Of a DNA stretch of 64,000 nt, positions 43,745 to 56,640 are shown in pieces; position 1 is the first letter of the stretch; each line of letters begins with the position of its first letter. The position numbers and the translations under genes are program-made. The stretch is from Trichobilharzia regenti (Eukaryota; Platyhelminthes; Trematoda; Strigeidida; Schistosomatidae): NCBI GenBank assembly GCA_944472135.2, contig OX235267.1, forward strand, positions 38,161,312-38,225,311, read 5' to 3'. A model generated the notes under the pieces. The model saw only the letters and a program-made list of their open reading frames with translations. It ran no database searches and was not told the DNA's origin.

Positions 43745-44550
43745 TGAACAATTTATCTCCTTTTACAAACTGGAAGATATGCAATCAGAAAGCAACAAGT
43801 TGGCAGAACGAGCATCAAAGATAGGACCTCAGTTGAACACAGGGAAAACAGAGGTGATGAAGACTCTTGGCCAACACCAACAGCTACAACAACAACAGAC
43901 AACAATCAGCCAGCATAAATGGGATGAACCTGAAGGAAACAACCTCCTTTACCTACTTGGGGAGCATCGTTTCGACTACAGGCGGAACTGGCGAGGATAT
44001 CAAAGTGAAGATTAGGAAAGCGAGACAAGTTTTCATTACTCTCAAATCTGTGTGGAGATCAACAGCACTCAGCATGCAAATGAAAATAAGATCCGAATTT
44101 TTAACTCCAATGTAAAGTCAGTGCTACTATACGGATGGATGAGAGAATTGGCCAGCGCGTCATAAAGAGCACCTCAAACTAACTGCAGACCTTCATCAAC
44201 AGCTGTCTTCGCTCAATACTCAAGATGAGATGCCCAAAAGAGATCAGCAGTAGGGTCTCTGGGAGCGAACCAACCTGGTACCAATTGAGCAACAAATATG
44301 CGGGAAGAAATGGAGATGGATTAGCCGTACTTTGAGGAAACCATCAAGTGACATCATTAGACAAGACATTACTCGAGTGGAACCCGAAAGGGAAGTGGCG
44401 AGTTGGTCGTCCAGGGGTGACATGGGGGAGGTGGTGGGGAGATGAGATGAAAGCGTGTGGGCAGACTTGGAGCCAGGTGAAAAAGTTGGCAGAGAGCCGA
44501 ACTCAACGGAGACGCGCGGCTGAATCCTTATGTTCCTATAGGAATTAAAG
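43745..44550 (+). mobile_element. RTE-like (type 2) retrotransposon 3' end
   Basis: Plus frames give 'KLEDMQSESNKLAERASK', a Gln-rich segment from caa repeats, 'INGMNLKETTSFTYLGSIVSTTGGTGEDIKVKIRKARQVFITLKSVWRSTALS', and then 'VGRPGVTWGRWWGDEMKACGQTWSQVKKLAESRTQRRRAAESLCS' near the end. These are the RT tail and C-terminus typical of RTE-like LINEs. Frameshifts separate the segments. It ends in an aataat repeat at about 44550. Confidence 0.75.
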
Positions 44551-44689
44551 AAAATAATAATAATAATAATAGTAATACATATAAATAAAATGGCAAAAAT
44601 AATAGAACTGCAAAGTCTAAAGTTATTAGGTAGAATAATGAATGTAATAACAATGCTGGTAATCAGTTGACGTTTATTTACAGATTGCA

Positions 44690-45065
44690 AGGTAGGTTAA
44701 CTGATTCTTTCCATCAAGCGCATGAAACCTGATTTATGCGTCCAGAAAGAAGCGGTTATCAGCCTTTCTTTGCCCTGGTAACTGGATAATTTCACCTCTC
44801 TTTCCTCCGAATGTGAAATGCTAAAAGCTTCCATTGTGTTTGATTATTATTGTTCGGAATAGTGGTTAATATTGCATATTTATATATGTATATATTTTTA
44901 GTGTATGAGTATATTGATCGATTGATTTTTGTTTAAACTGAACTCTGTGCAAGTATGTTAAAATTGTTGTTGTAGATATATTTGATAATGTCTTTGCCAT
45001 GTAAGCAGCTGACGAGAAGGCAACGAAATAAAAGATGGTACCATTTTATTCTGCTAAAACTGTAG
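44690..45065 (+). mobile_element. Penelope-like element (family IV) C-terminus and 3' region
   Basis: 'SIKRMKPDLCVQKEAVISL' is encoded at 44705-44780, followed by the family IV 3' region including 'ctgacgagaaggcaacgaaat' near 45010. It is shorter than the 28.6-kb copy and lacks the upstream domain. Confidence 0.6.
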
Positions 45066-45114
45066 TTCTTGCATTGTTCAAATTCATTAAGGGGAATAAA
45101 TGTATGAAATTCCA

Positions 45115-45780
45115 TATTAGTTTGTTTATTAGATGTCTCACACAGTGTAACAGTATTATTTACTGGATGACGAGGTTTCGAATAAAATTTATTGTTCATA
45201 ATCATGCTATCAATTATAATCACACCACTTTGAAACTTGAGTTTTATAGTTTCCTTTGTCCTCTCCTATTTGTCGTCGTAGGGGTATTAGAATTTTCCAG
45301 ATGTCTGGTTGGACATATGTTGAATCATTCCTATTACACGTGTTTGCAGTTGGTTCGGATAAACAAAGCTTCTGTTATCCATCTCTCCCTCCATCCACCC
45401 TGTTACATTGGATTTTAAAACTATCATCTTATCCCATCATCCTATTGTCTGGTTGTGTGTAACTGCGTGCAGTGAGTGGTATAGCTGAACTATTCTCTAG
45501 ATTTCTTATCTTATTCGGGTCAACTAATCTAGATTTTGTTAGGTTTTTATGTTCGGTTGGCCTGACTGACTGCCCCTGTTTTACTAGTTTGACCAATGTA
45601 TTTGACCTGACAATCATTGCAGGCAAGGTATTAGATAAACTAAATTGTTTTGTTTTAAAGGCTCCACAAGATTGATTCTTTAATCGACGAAGCTTGTTTC
45701 TAATTGAGTTTGTAGGTTTGAAAGCCACTTTATTTCTGCCTTCTTAGGAATCCCGCGTAAGGTTTCCGAGGTTCCTTATT
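45115..45780 (-). pseudogene. Penelope-like element (family III), uninterrupted 3' part
   Basis: The minus frame 45429-45728 gives 'VAFKPTNSIRNKLRRLK', 'SVRPTEHKNLTKSRLVDPNKIRNLENSSAI' and 'SYTQPDNRMMG', the linker and GIY-YIG-associated region. This copy shows the intact target of both the LTR inserted at 19027 and the RTE inserted at 33659. Confidence 0.65.
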
Positions 45781-45859
45781 TATTAGGCACCCGTTAGATT
45801 ATAGGGAAAGATTCTTCCACGCTGGCTGGCTTTGTGGCCAGCTGGCTTGCGCCAGATGG

Positions 45860-46270
45860 TCCAATATCGAACTGTTAATGGTTGTTAACTACACCTTTAC
45901 TTAGCTGTAGTGGGAGATGTTATCGAGCTCGCACGAAAAATCAAGTTCGTATAGCAACGGCCAATATAACTCGCTCCACCACAAGCGCAGTTGAATCGGT
46001 AGATAAAATTTGAAGTGGCTAGCTAGTCTAGGTACTTCATCTTTCAGTCGAGGTAGCACCATCGGTTGTGTAGAGAATAATACATGTAGTTCTCCAGCAT
46101 TAAAAGTTCTTTGAACTGATTTTTCTCGTAATTATCTCACTTTGTATATCGCCTTTGAATTGCAGTCGAATATAAAAAGTGGCTTATTGTTTTTGCAGAT
46201 AGTGAGTAGTCCTTTTTCGCCGCTTTCTTGTCTCTGTCATGTGTTTCTTGATAAATTTGTTGGAATAGCT
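45860..46270 (-). pseudogene. Penelope-like element (family I) GIY-YIG fragment
   Basis: The minus strand encodes 'YRFNCACGGASYIGRCYTNLIF', matching 'YSFTCSCGAVYIGRCKRNLRK' of the intact element at the right edge. A piece of the 'FIKKH' region is near 46250. Frames are broken. Confidence 0.55.
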
Positions 46271-46849
46271 AGCTAGCTATTTTCGATCAAAGTATCAAAT
46301 AATTTGCTTTAAAATATTCAACATCTTGACAAAATTCAGAGTGGTATATTCACATTTCAGAGATCTTGTTTATTATTTTTTTGTATGGCACACAATTGTT
46401 TTCTTAGCTTTTAATCCACTTTTGTCAAAAACAAAACAAAAATTGATCTTAATTAACATACACAGAATAAAAGTGGTACACAGTTGTAGTACATCATCAT
46501 CATCTATTGTATCCTCTTCCCTTCTCTTATTTCTTCTTGTCTGCATATTTGTGTGTTTCGTTTTTTTTTTGTTCTTGTTGCGTAATGCATGTTTTTTGTA
46601 AAATAAAGTGCTTTTACTGCTTTCCATTGATGACGATGATGATGATGGTAGTGGTGATGATGATATATGGAGAAAAACACTTTGCTTATGTTTTTGTGTA
46701 AAAACACGAAAATTTACAGCAATCATCTGTCATTGTGATATTTAATAAAAGAGAATAAATTAGACGAGGAAATATTGATTTTTTTCCCCAATTATAAATC
46801 ATCGTCAATAGTAATTCTTATATAATGAATTATATTATCAATAGCAAGC

Positions 46850-47135
46850 AGTGTTACACACTCATCGACAAGGGTTAGAACCCAGGACCTATTCTGGTTA
46901 CAAGGCAATCTAGCCCGTTAGACCATTAAGCCACTGGGACTCGATTTGATGACGAACACATGAATCCTAACTTTTGCCAATTCATAGCATAGCGCGACCA
47001 CTTCACAATGTCTTCCTCTTCGATGAGTTACTGCCTCACCTTCAACCTACTGTACCCTTCTGGTCATAGCTTCCCACTAGAACGCCTGGTTAACTGTTTG
47101 AATAGGGCCAGTCGCTAGTGTGCATCAGATTAATC
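46850..47135 (-). repeat. tRNA-related SINE, type D, tRNA head with 5' extension
   Basis: Keeps B box 'gggttagaacccag' (diverged) and about 150 bp of further sequence shared with 59709-59840 ('gatgagttactgcctcacc', 'gaatagggccagtc'). Only two of the type-D copies here carry this extension. Confidence 0.5.
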
Positions 47136-47329
47136 GTCAACCAACCAAACAAAATCCCTACAAAATCAATACTTGACAAAGACGATGAAATTCTGTAAAT
47201 TGAAGCATCCAATTGAAGGGAATCAACTGCACACATATCATCTACTTGATTTATAAATTATCTTATGTGCTAGAGCACATCTCTGTATGACTGGCTGATT
47301 CACTGTGTTTTTCAACATGGAACAGAAGT

Positions 47330-47660
47330 GAAGCAGTTCATTCGCTATACTCCAAAAGAAAGCAAACTAATAATCAGCAGAAGTGTAAGGAAGTAATAAT
47401 CGCCAGTCATTGGTTCTAAGCATCCTGAGGATCCCAACTAGGAAGTCTACATCCTTTTAGGTGGCTGAAATCAACTGTAAAACGTGCGTCATGGATTGAT
47501 TACAGATTTCGGTCTGATCCCTCTTAACTCATCTCTAACCTAACCCTCCTGGACGAATAAAGCGGTAACCCAGCATTAGAAACACGTATCCTAGGTATCT
47601 TAGTAGATGTAGTTTCACAACGTCATTGATTGAGCGTCACGTCTACATATCGCAGAAATC
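47330..47660 (-). pseudogene. RTE-like (type 1) 3' fragment
   Basis: Diverged reverse complement of the post-RT region, with 'catcctgaggatcccaactagg' and 'gatgtagtttcacaacgtc' recognisable against 8830-9010 and 11290-11350. Confidence 0.4.
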
Positions 47661-48580
47661 AACGGAACCCAATTGAATCAATAGGATTCGTGCATTCAGG
47701 AGTAATTAGTGGCCATTTTACCTGCAAATATCGAGTCTGACAATTTCTCCTCTTTCTATACTATTCACAAGCCGTTATTATTTTTAACTGTCGTATTATT
47801 CTGCCTCGCATAGTCCGCTAGTCGGCCCTACGCCAGGAAAAGAGAGGTGTGTATTTAGCCACCCCACCTCGTAAATATAACAATGCCACTTTATTTCAAA
47901 ATAGAGAAGAAAACATTTTTCTCTGTTTTTAGGTGAATTATCATTTCATGTTGTGATTGATTACTTTAGACTGAAATGTTCTGCCTCTGGCGTCTAGTAC
48001 GGACACCTCGATGCTGTGTTTATGGATTGAAGTGAAGTTACGGGACGAAGTTACCAGAAAGCTGGGAATCGGACCCCAGAACACGTGCGAGGTTGGCTAG
48101 CATTCTACGTTTGAAACATTGAGGCACAAAGTGCCAATCCCTCAGTCACCTAGACCAAAAACGTTAACTCCTTGACTGAGAATCTGCCTCTAGCCTTCCA
48201 TGTGACAAGTCGTAATAATCATCAGCATTGCTTTAGTTATACGGTTGACATTTTTGATTCTAATTGACCGATCACTGGGATATCACTAGTGTTGTGTGTC
48301 TGTTATATGACTGAAATCTACCGATCAAGTCAAAAAGACGACTCATTGTGTTGTGGTGTATTTCGTATCATCATCAGAGGGTGGAAAGGCAAACAGCGAC
48401 TAGAAGCTTTGAACGTAGGTTTCGCGCCTATCTGACACTCGTCAGCAAGATATATCTGCAGTAAAAAAAATTATATTTGTAAAATCTCAGCGAGATTGAA
48501 TTGATTAATTCCAATGTTTCGTTCGGCAATCTGACCCGAACCTCTTCAGGGAAATTAATCGAAATTAACACAACAGAGGT

Positions 48581-48779
48581 GCGTTGGTGGCACAGTGGTT
48601 AGGACTCTCGCCGACCATGTGTATGGTCCTGGTTCGATACCCCGCCGACGCACATCTGATATCTATGGTCGGCCTGCAAAATTTGGACTACCGATATCCA
48701 TGCTGAAAATTCCATACTTGTACCAAAAATACGGTGTGGAATCAAGCTGTAAATCAAAATAAAATAAATATTTAAAAAG
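48581..48779 (+). repeat. tRNA-derived SINE, type A, inside an older repeat
   Basis: A box 'ggtggcacagtggttagga' and a diverged B box are followed by the type-A body and A-rich end. The element divides the repeat that also forms the left edge of the window (1-130). No clear duplication was found. Confidence 0.75.
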
Positions 48780-48870
48780 AACATCTCTTGTTTTTTTTAA
48801 AACTCTTTTACAAACGTTTACTTCTCACTGGGCGCCCAAATATTTTAGAACTATTCTGTCAAATCTTGAC

Positions 48871-49597
48871 GACAGTTCATACAATGCAATGCAGCCTTGT
48901 TACTTAGTGCTTCACTTAGAGGCATCACCACTGAGTTATATATATTGATCAATTACAGGACAAATTTTGTATAACTACGTTGTCACCAATAGAATATATG
49001 TCATGACTCATTGGGGTCTGTTCACACGAAACTGATCTCTGCATCCTACTGTACAGCTGTCTAAATACTTCCTTTAGAGACATACAGTCACAAAACTCTC
49101 CAAAGACAGTAAAAAGACGATTATTCGTGGTTACATATCTGTGATTCTATTCAACAGCTATAATAACATCAAAAACCTAAAATGTCCTGAACATTGTCGT
49201 TAGGCAAGTCCTTAGAATCCAGTAGAATATCCACAATAAAGGTGAGGGGGGTTTGGGCAGAATTCTATCAACAACAATCACACACCAACGTATCCTGGAG
49301 ATAGTTTAATGTCTCAGAATGACCTTGATTCACTGATACAAATTCACTCCGTAGAACAACAACACATTATCAATATCATCCATCACACAACCATAAAGAG
49401 AAGTATCAAAGTTAGAGATTAAATAGGGTCAAAGACGTATAATAAGGATCAAGTCAACAGAAGATATCAAAACGTCAGGTTAATGATATACAGTCTAGAA
49501 GAAAAAGGCATAATAATTACAAAGTTAGTTGAAACACTCAAATTACTATAAATATTTACTAAAGTTAGTTTGTAAGGATCAGTTTTGTTTTACGAGT
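48871..49597. other. Intron 5 sequence without recognised elements
   Basis: AT-rich, no open frame of note and no match to the other repeats in the window. The preceding 47661-48360 stretch is similarly unassigned. Confidence 0.4.
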
Positions 49598-49745
49598 TGA
49601 TCACGGATTGATATCAGTTAGAGAACCAGCCAGGGGAGTACGACACTGTTTCATCCGGCCTAGTTTGGGAATCATCGGCAGTTCACGCACCCACTAGGCG
49701 GCAGGTTGAACACAGGACCTTCCCTATACCATTCAGCCAGGGAAA
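49598..49745 (-). repeat. tRNA-related SINE, type D, truncated
   Basis: Minus strand, with 'gattcccaaactaggccgg' and 'gaaacagtg' readable. The core and stem I are lost. It resembles the 38.2-kb copy more than the others, including a 'gatgattccc' change. Confidence 0.5.
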
Positions 49746-50214
49746 TTTTCTAACACCATTATTCCGTTACACATAGTCTAATTTAGTAGGTAAGGTGTAA
49801 TTTTCTCGCCTATCACCTACTCTAATATTATACATATATGTCTATTGTTTTTCTGAGAAAAAACGACCAAACAGGAAAATGATCAGTTGCTTTTTAATGA
49901 GGAAAAAAGAAAGCAAACGATTTGTTGAATATATTATACCGTTTTTTCTCTCTTCAAATTTTAATGTTGTAATTAGTTGATTTCTTTTAAAAAAGATTCA
50001 AATGTATGCGTATTTCTATCTGATTTGTGTGTGTGCCTGGTGGTGCTGTGTGTGTGTGTGTGGAGCGATTTCGTTAGGATATCAACTAATCTCATCGGCT
50101 CATTTACTCCTGCCTACTTTTATACTACTATTAATTAATTAATTAATTGATTAATTTTCATTTTGAATAATTATAATTAATCAAATAAAATAATGAATAA
50201 AAAAGGAGAATAAG

Positions 50215-50395
50215 TTGTGTTCTTTGAGAAAAAAATACAGATAGTGAGTAGTCCTTTTCCGCTTTCTTTGTAATGTGTTTCTTGATAAATTTTTCGGGAT
50301 AGCTATTTTCGATCAAAGTATCATATGCAATGCTTAATTCATCTTCAATTACTTCTTTCTGAAAATTGTGTTTATACACAATCAAGAGCAAAATA
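50215..50395 (-). pseudogene. Penelope-like element (family I) internal fragment
   Basis: The minus frame 50158-50391 contains 'LSIAYDTLIENSYPEKFIKKHITKK', matching 'LDNLRSNLLNNGYPTRFIERNIKKE' between RT and GIY-YIG in the intact PLE. Confidence 0.55.
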
Positions 50396-50441
50396 TTTTA
50401 CTGTCCCGTTCCGTATGGAATCTTCAATTCAAATATATATA

Positions 50442-50598
50442 TGCACATGGTCCGGGGTTCGAGCCCATGCCGGCGCACACCTGATATCTATGGTCGGCCT
50501 GCAAAATTTGGGCTACCGATATCCGTGCTGAAAATTCCATACTTGTACGAAAAATACAGTGTGGAATCAAGCTGTAAATCAAAAATCAAAAAAAATCT
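50442..50598 (+). repeat. tRNA-derived SINE, type A, 5'-truncated
   Basis: Begins within the head (no A box) at 'atgcacatggtccgg', with B box 'ggggttcgagccc', full body and A-rich end. Lacking the A box, it is not expected to be transcribed by RNA polymerase III. Confidence 0.75.
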
Positions 50599-50609
50599 AA
50601 CAAAACATT

Positions 50610-51870
50610 TTAATATCTCAGTATACAAAAATATTGACGCACTGGATACAGAACTCCGACCAGAACAAGCTGGATTCAGGAAAGTCAGGCAAATCATGTT
50701 CTGACCAAATTGAAACTCTACACATCATCATCACAGAACAAAGCATGGAATGGAAATCAAACCTCTACGTCAACTTTATAGACTTTGAGAAGGCCTTCGA
50801 CAGAGAGCGTTGACCGCGAAGTAATTTGGAAACTACATAAGTACTACAGCGTGCAGTGCCCCAAATATTCATCAACCTTATTCAACAGCTGTACGACAAT
50901 GGCACATGTCAAGTGATCCACAACGGAAAACTCAGCAAGGCGTTTGGAGTAAACACAGGAGTCAGACAAGGGTGCTTATTATCCCCAATGATATTCCTAA
51001 CTGTGGTGGACTGGATTATGCGTCAGACAGTGGGAAACGAGAAACAGGACAGGGATATCCTGGACCGACGTGAAGAACCTAGAAGACCTGGATTTCGCGC
51101 GTGGATGATTCATGCTTGATGTCATACAAAATCTAAGACTTACAAGCGAGCGAAAACCGACAAACTGATCGAAGAAGCAGCCGACGAAGACGGGACTCCA
51201 AATGAACATAGACAAGATGGAGGTTATGAAAAAAGCCAACCAACAACAACCAGAGCAGCAACATCCATTGTCAATCACCATCAACGGGAGGGATTTGAGA
51301 GAGGTCACTTCATTCACTTATCTAGCCATTGAGCATTGCCTCAACTACATGCAGTCAGAACGGACTAGGATGTCAAATCGAACGAGAATCGGGAAGGCGA
51401 GAAACACATTCATCAACCTGAAACCAATCTGGAAATCTTTGTCACTCAGCATCAACAACAAAATCCAGTCGGATTGTCAATACAAACACGTCAAGTCAGT
51501 CAGTTATTCTAAACGGACCAGAAACTCGGCGGGCGGGTTACAAAGAATATTTCCAACAGCCTGTTGCAGACCTTTATCAACAACTGTTTTCTCTCTATAC
51601 TGAAGATCAGATGACCCGGCCGGAAAGAATCACCAACAAGAAACTATGAACACTAACAAGCAAAACAAGAACCAATCACTGCCCAACAAATATGCAGGAG
51701 AAAGTGGAGATGGATTGGACACTCGCTGAGGAGTGCGCTGTGTGACATCGCGCATCAGGCCATTCCTCGAGTGGAACCCGAAAGGGAAGCGGCAAGTGGG
51801 ACGTCGGTGTAAGGGTGACATGGGGGAGATCGTGTGAAGGGGAGTTGCAAGAGTATGGGCTAACATTTAT
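50610..51870 (+). mobile_element. RTE-like (type 2) retrotransposon, longest RT-containing copy
   Basis: Read across frames: 'ELRPEQAGFRK', 'NLYVNFIDFEKAFDRE' (RT motif A), 'IFINLIQQLYDNGTCQVIHNGKLSKAFGVNTGVRQGCLLSPMIFL' (motif B, 'GVRQGC.LSP'), a degraded motif C region, 'INGRDLREVTSFTYL', 'RIGKARNTFINLKPIWKS' and the C-terminus to about 51870. At least four frame or stop breaks occur. The endonuclease domain is missing. Confidence 0.8.
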
Positions 51871-51894
51871 TTGCTAGGGATTTCACTGGTTTCA

Positions 51895-52130
51895 AGTTTG
51901 ATCATGGATCGATATCAGTTTGGGAGAATCAAGAGGAGTTCTGAACACTTGTGTGTATCCTTGTTTGGGACTTTTCAGCAGTAATCACCTCTTTGACTTC
52001 CTTATGACTTGGACTAAGAAGTTTCAGGATTATCAAGCGAAAAGATCCTTCGTTGATTATTCACTCCCTGGAATGGAGGAATCCAATGGCCAGTTTATGA
52101 ATTTGTGTCAATGTGGTAATTTTTAGCGAC
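51895..52130 (-). repeat. tRNA-related SINE, type D, diverged
   Basis: Minus strand, recognisable from the 3' end 'aactgatatcgatcc' and 'gtcccaaacaaggat', with a degraded tRNA-like part beyond. It lies close to another type-D copy in the opposite orientation at 52310-52470. Confidence 0.4.
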
Positions 52131-52309
52131 ACAACCATACAATGTTATCGTTGATTATTTGTCCTCATAAGCAACTTCGTCGACCTCCACTGGTCATAAC
52201 TTCTCACTAAAACTTTAGGCGAATTCTTTCTAAAGTTAGTTATTAGTGATGTGATAAGTGTGTTAGCTTGTAGACAGACAGGCGTTTGACCGAAGTTAGA
52301 ATTGACTGT

Positions 52310-52470
52310 GAATAGGTTAACCAACTGGATTGGTGACATACAGGTCTTAAGTTCAATTAACAGTGCGGTCCTAGGTGTGTACTGATGAAGAGTTGAGAAC
52401 AATGACAAAATGGCTGTCCAGTACTTCCTGCTACCCTAACTGATATCGATCCGTGACCGGACTTGATATT
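52310..52470 (+). repeat. tRNA-related SINE, type D
   Basis: At 52377-52424, GTACTG/CAGTAC stem I and the AUGAAGA core are intact. GAAA is changed to AAAA, and stem II is weak, so it cannot be a working hammerhead. The tRNA-like head is degraded. Confidence 0.55.
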
Positions 52471-53214
52471 CACACTAACGTTGATTATCGGACGTTAAAA
52501 AGGAGGCATGAAATCCACTCGGAACATAAATAAAAAATGTTATTCGCTCCAATTGTTAAAATTTACTTTAAGGTAGCAAACACTCTTGAATGCTGCTATT
52601 GTGAAGTGTTATCAGACTATTGCTCTTTGTATAGCTGTGGATAAAAGAGATTTCGAAAACTGTCTACTTTCTTATCACTTTTAAACTCGAGATCGAGCAA
52701 CCGCCTCCTGTTTGGGCCTTCCAAATGTCTCAGGAAAACATACTTCACCGCCACCTAACGGGTGATATTTTGTTGAAAGAAAAGCTGTCTCATTGGGCTA
52801 CTTCAACATGCCTATACCACTTCATTTCTTCAAGAAGAGCCAAGTACAGGAACACTATCCAGTTTAATTAACATAGAGATGATGCAGGCGCATATATAGC
52901 TGAGTAACAGAGCATCTTGTGAACTTGGAGCATTTAGTTCCACTCGTAAAGACTCAGTTAAACTTCTAAAAATTAGTGAGATTTAAGGCATCTGGGTTCA
53001 GCTGAACATATGCCGATCCGAAAGTTCAAACCCACTCTATGTACCTAAAAAAAATACGTTCAACCTTTGTTGGTATCATGGTCATAATTAACGGTCAATT
53101 CCGTGAATATTCCGTGATTATTCTAATACTTTTCTTATCCTAACTTCCCCGTTTACGCCACTAAGTTTTTTTAATCTCAACTTCCTGTCTATTCTGATAT
53201 TACTAAGTTTTAAA

Positions 53215-54050
53215 TCGCTGACGAAATAACCTCAGCACGGATACAGAAGTTTCGTTTCACATTTATCAGTTTACGTCGGTCCTGGCTTAGTAGACATGAC
53301 ATTCTGATGACTGTCGACCAAAAGGCGTGTGTACTGCACAACGACAGTTCTCTGCGCGTCATCCTTTATAGCTGTGAGACCTGGCCACTGAAAGTGAAAG
53401 ATATGAAAAGCCTGGCTAGCTGTCTTTGATCCTGGGTGTCTGCGTAATATCTCTTGTGTTACGTGGTATAATAATAAGGTTAGAAATATTAAGGTTAGAC
53501 TTTGGTCAAGTGCTAGGTAAGGAGGCGAAATCAATAGACGAGGCTGTGAAGCTAAATCGATTTAGATGGTTAGGACATGTGTTACGTATGCCTAGCCGTC
53601 GCCTTCCTAGATGGGCAATGTTAGCTGACATAGGATGGATCAGGTTGGAAAAGAGCCAGTGGTAGTCAAACCAAAACATGACTTCATCAGTCATTGAAAC
53701 AAATCCACAACAGTTAGTTTAAGCCAACCAGCCAAGTAGGCAGGTGTAGACTTCCGGATTTGTTGGGGTCCTCAGGATCCTATGAACCAATTGCTGTATA
53801 TAGTTGCTGATATGGCTCAAAGTGATCGTTCTCAATGGCGCAGATGCCCCATTCCTTGTGACTTATAATACCCAATAAAATTCTTTTGTTCTTGCATATT
53901 GCTATTCTTTTTGCCGCATATCTCTGTTTACTGTCTGTGTTGAAATTTCTTTTTACTAACTTCTCTTGCTTTGTTTTATACATGGAATGTGGCTACTTGA
54001 ACTGCCTCACATGTGATTTGAAAATTATGCATTGAAACTAGTCAGTCAGT
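53215..54050 (+). pseudogene. RTE-like (type 1) 5'-truncated copy
   Basis: Contains 'ADEIT.ARIQKFRF.FISLR', 'CETWPLKVKDMKSLAS', 'GKEAKSIDEAVKLNRFRWLGHVLRMPSRRLPRWAMLADIGWIRLEKSQW' (frame 53426-53665) and a 3' end near 54050 with 'agtcagtcagtc'. Frame breaks occur at several places. Confidence 0.65.
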
Positions 54051-54349
54051 CAGTCACATTGCACAAAACATCAATTTACTCGTTAATCATTATCCTACTA
54101 TGTTTTTTTAATATGTTATTTTATTGTTTATTTTATTATTATTATTATTGCATTTTAATCCCTAATCGGAATCTTAATAATCTCACCGTTGACCGGAAAT
54201 AATTCTTGAGGTTTTTTTTCACTCATTTACCATAAACTCACAATTAGTAGCGTAACTACTCCCAGACAAGACGAATTTCGAAATACACATTAGGAACAAC
54301 ACATTCAACAGCTGAATGACTGTTATTTCCTTGTTTTATTATTATTATT

Positions 54350-55290
54350 TCCTTTCATTCCAAAGGAACGTAGGGCTTCAGCTGCGCGTCTTCATCGCGT
54401 TCGGTTTTCTGCTAGAGTTTTCACCTGGCTCCAAGTCTGCCCACACGCTTTCATCTCATCTCCCCACCACCTCCTCCAAGTCTCCCTCGCACTGACGACC
54501 AACCTGCCGCTTCCCTTTCGGGTTCGACTGTAGCAATGGCTTGTCTAGTGATGTCACTTGATGGTTCCCTCAGCGTATGGCCAATCCATCTCCATTTCTT
54601 CCTGCCCCTATGTTTCACAATCGGTTTCTGGTTGGTTGGTTCGCTCCCAGAGATCCCACCCTGTGGCTAAACTTTTCTAGCCGGTCATCTGATCTTGAGT
54701 ATTGAGCGAAGACAGCTGTTGATGAAGGTCTGCAGTTTGAGGTGCTCTTTATGACGCGCTGGCCAATTCTCTGATCCGTATAGTTAGCACTGACTGACTT
54801 CACATCGGAGTTGAAAATCTGGATCTTTTTTTGATGCTGTGTGCTGTTGACCTCCACACAGATTTGAGAGTAATGAAAACTTGTCTCGCTTTCTTAATCT
54901 TCGCTTTGATATCCTCGTCAGTTCCGCCTGTAGTCGAAACGATACTTCCCAGGTAGGTAAAGGAGGTTGTTTCCTTCAGGTTCATCCCATTTATGCTGGC
55001 TGATTGTTGTCTGTTATTGTTGTAGCTGTTGGTGTTGGCTAGGAATCTTAATCACCTACCTCTGTTTTCTCTGTGTTCACCTGAAGTCCTTTCCTATCTT
55101 TGATGATTCTTCTGCTAACTTGTTGCTTTTTACTTGCATATCTACCATTTTATGGGAAATCAGATACTTATATCATCGGTGAAGTCCAGATCCTCCAAGT
55201 TTTTTGTGTGGGTTTAATTTATGCCTGTTTCCTCATTGCTTGCTGTTTATCTAATTGCATTTTCATTGGTGTTATGTAGTGGATGGTGTA
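54350..55290 (-). pseudogene. RTE-like (type 2) 3' half
   Basis: The minus frame 54800-54985 is 'MNLKETTSFTYLGSIVSTTGGTDEDIKAKIKKARQVFITLKSVWRSTAHS', almost identical to the copy at 43.9 kb. Downstream it continues to the 3' tail near 54360. Frameshifts interrupt it. Confidence 0.65.
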
Positions 55291-55989
55291 CCCCTCCCTC
55301 CGCTGTTACAATCTAGCATTATTTATTTGCTTAGATTATTTGTCTTGTCTTAGCCTTTATCTATGACGTCTATCTGAAGATTTATTTGTTTAATTGCGCC
55401 ATCTCTTACATTCATCTTGTTATCACAAATCGTTCTAGTGTTTCATCTCTGTTATTAATAGAATTACTAATATCATTATTATTACGGTTATGAATGATTG
55501 TACAACTGGTTTATATTTGTATAGAAGATGTGCATCTCTCAGAGAAAAGTCGAATGAGAGATCCAGTTGTTCACGCGTACATATATGTATGTATGGGTGT
55601 GAGTTTAGAGGTGTGTCGTCTTAAATTACACTATGAGAATCTTTAATAATTTAAAAAACAGCTGTTCGTTTGGTTTTTTGGATTTTGCTTTTGCATTTTT
55701 TCTTTTTCAAAATTTCTTTCCATTAATCTGTCAATCTGATGGTCACTAAAAACCTACTTTTTTTAAAATTTTTCTTTATGTTTCTTCTCGTTGTCTGACA
55801 GTCCTGCCGTGTCCTACCTACGATATATATATATGAACCGCAAATGAATCCCTTTATTTCACATCAGAATTGTAGAGGTGACCAATTTCCAGTCGCTTTC
55901 TGAGTACAACTCTGATAAAAAAAGATAGATTTGGTTCTACAGAATTCAAAGTATAGACAGTTGACATTATTATTATTATTATCATTATC

Positions 55990-56330
55990 ATTACATATCA
56001 TTGATTCCTCGTTTTCCGAGTGGAACATAGGGTCCTCTTTAGTTGGCCCTGTGATTACCCATAGTCTCTTATCTCCGTGTCACACCATCTCCTCCATGTC
56101 ATTCTTAAACTGCGTATTACCCACTTAGGTTTCACTCGAGCGATGATTTGATGTGTGATGTCATTCGAAAATCTCCTAAGCGTGTATGTGATGTATGTGT
56201 GATGCATTTCCACTTCACTCTGTATTATTTTTTTCAAGTGCTAGGTTGCGAATTCGGTTCTTTCTCAGAGTTTCTTGTCGATTATATCCTTTCTGACTGG
56301 TTATCTTATCTTCAGTATCGATGCGATGCC
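55990..56330 (-). pseudogene. RTE-like (type 2) 3' fragment
   Basis: Ends (minus strand) in a diverged type-2 3' tail near 56000, with 'IIARVKPKWVIRSLRMTWRRWCDTEIRD' in a short frame, matching 'LEWNPKGKWRVGRPGVTWGRWWGDEM'. Confidence 0.5.
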
Positions 56331-56399
56331 TCAAATTCACCTGAAGCTTATACATTTAAATGGGCAATTCCCAGAATATTCTAAAACATAATATGATTT

Positions 56400-56640
56400 T
56401 CAGGTGTTATCAGATGGTTGGAGGTAATCGGTAGGAAGCCCAGCCTGACGCGTAGTTTTTATGCTTGTTGGCAGTCACCAGACAGCAAGGCTTATCTGCA
56501 GTCTTGAATGAGCTCATGCTCCGCCCCCTCTAAGACTTAACCCTTTGTTACTAAGTGCTGCAGTCAGAGACAACAGTTCAAAGCGCACCTTGATGGCAAG
56601 TCACCTAGGGTAGTGACTACATTGTCCATATGACTGATAG
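56400..56640 (-). repeat. Dispersed repeat E
   Basis: Matches 60205-60440: both share 'cagatggttggagg' and 'ggaagcc', then 'ttatctgcag' versus 'atatctgcaa'. The distal part of the same family is at 57340-57430 and 62150-62240. The 60-kb and 62-kb copies contain B-box-like 'gggttcg', so this may be a further tRNA-related SINE. Confidence 0.4.

Noticed and set aside
46326..46726. Overlapping open frames on both strands
   Set aside because: They come from low-complexity (gat/atg)n and pyrimidine-rich DNA. Composition is biased and no family is recognisable.
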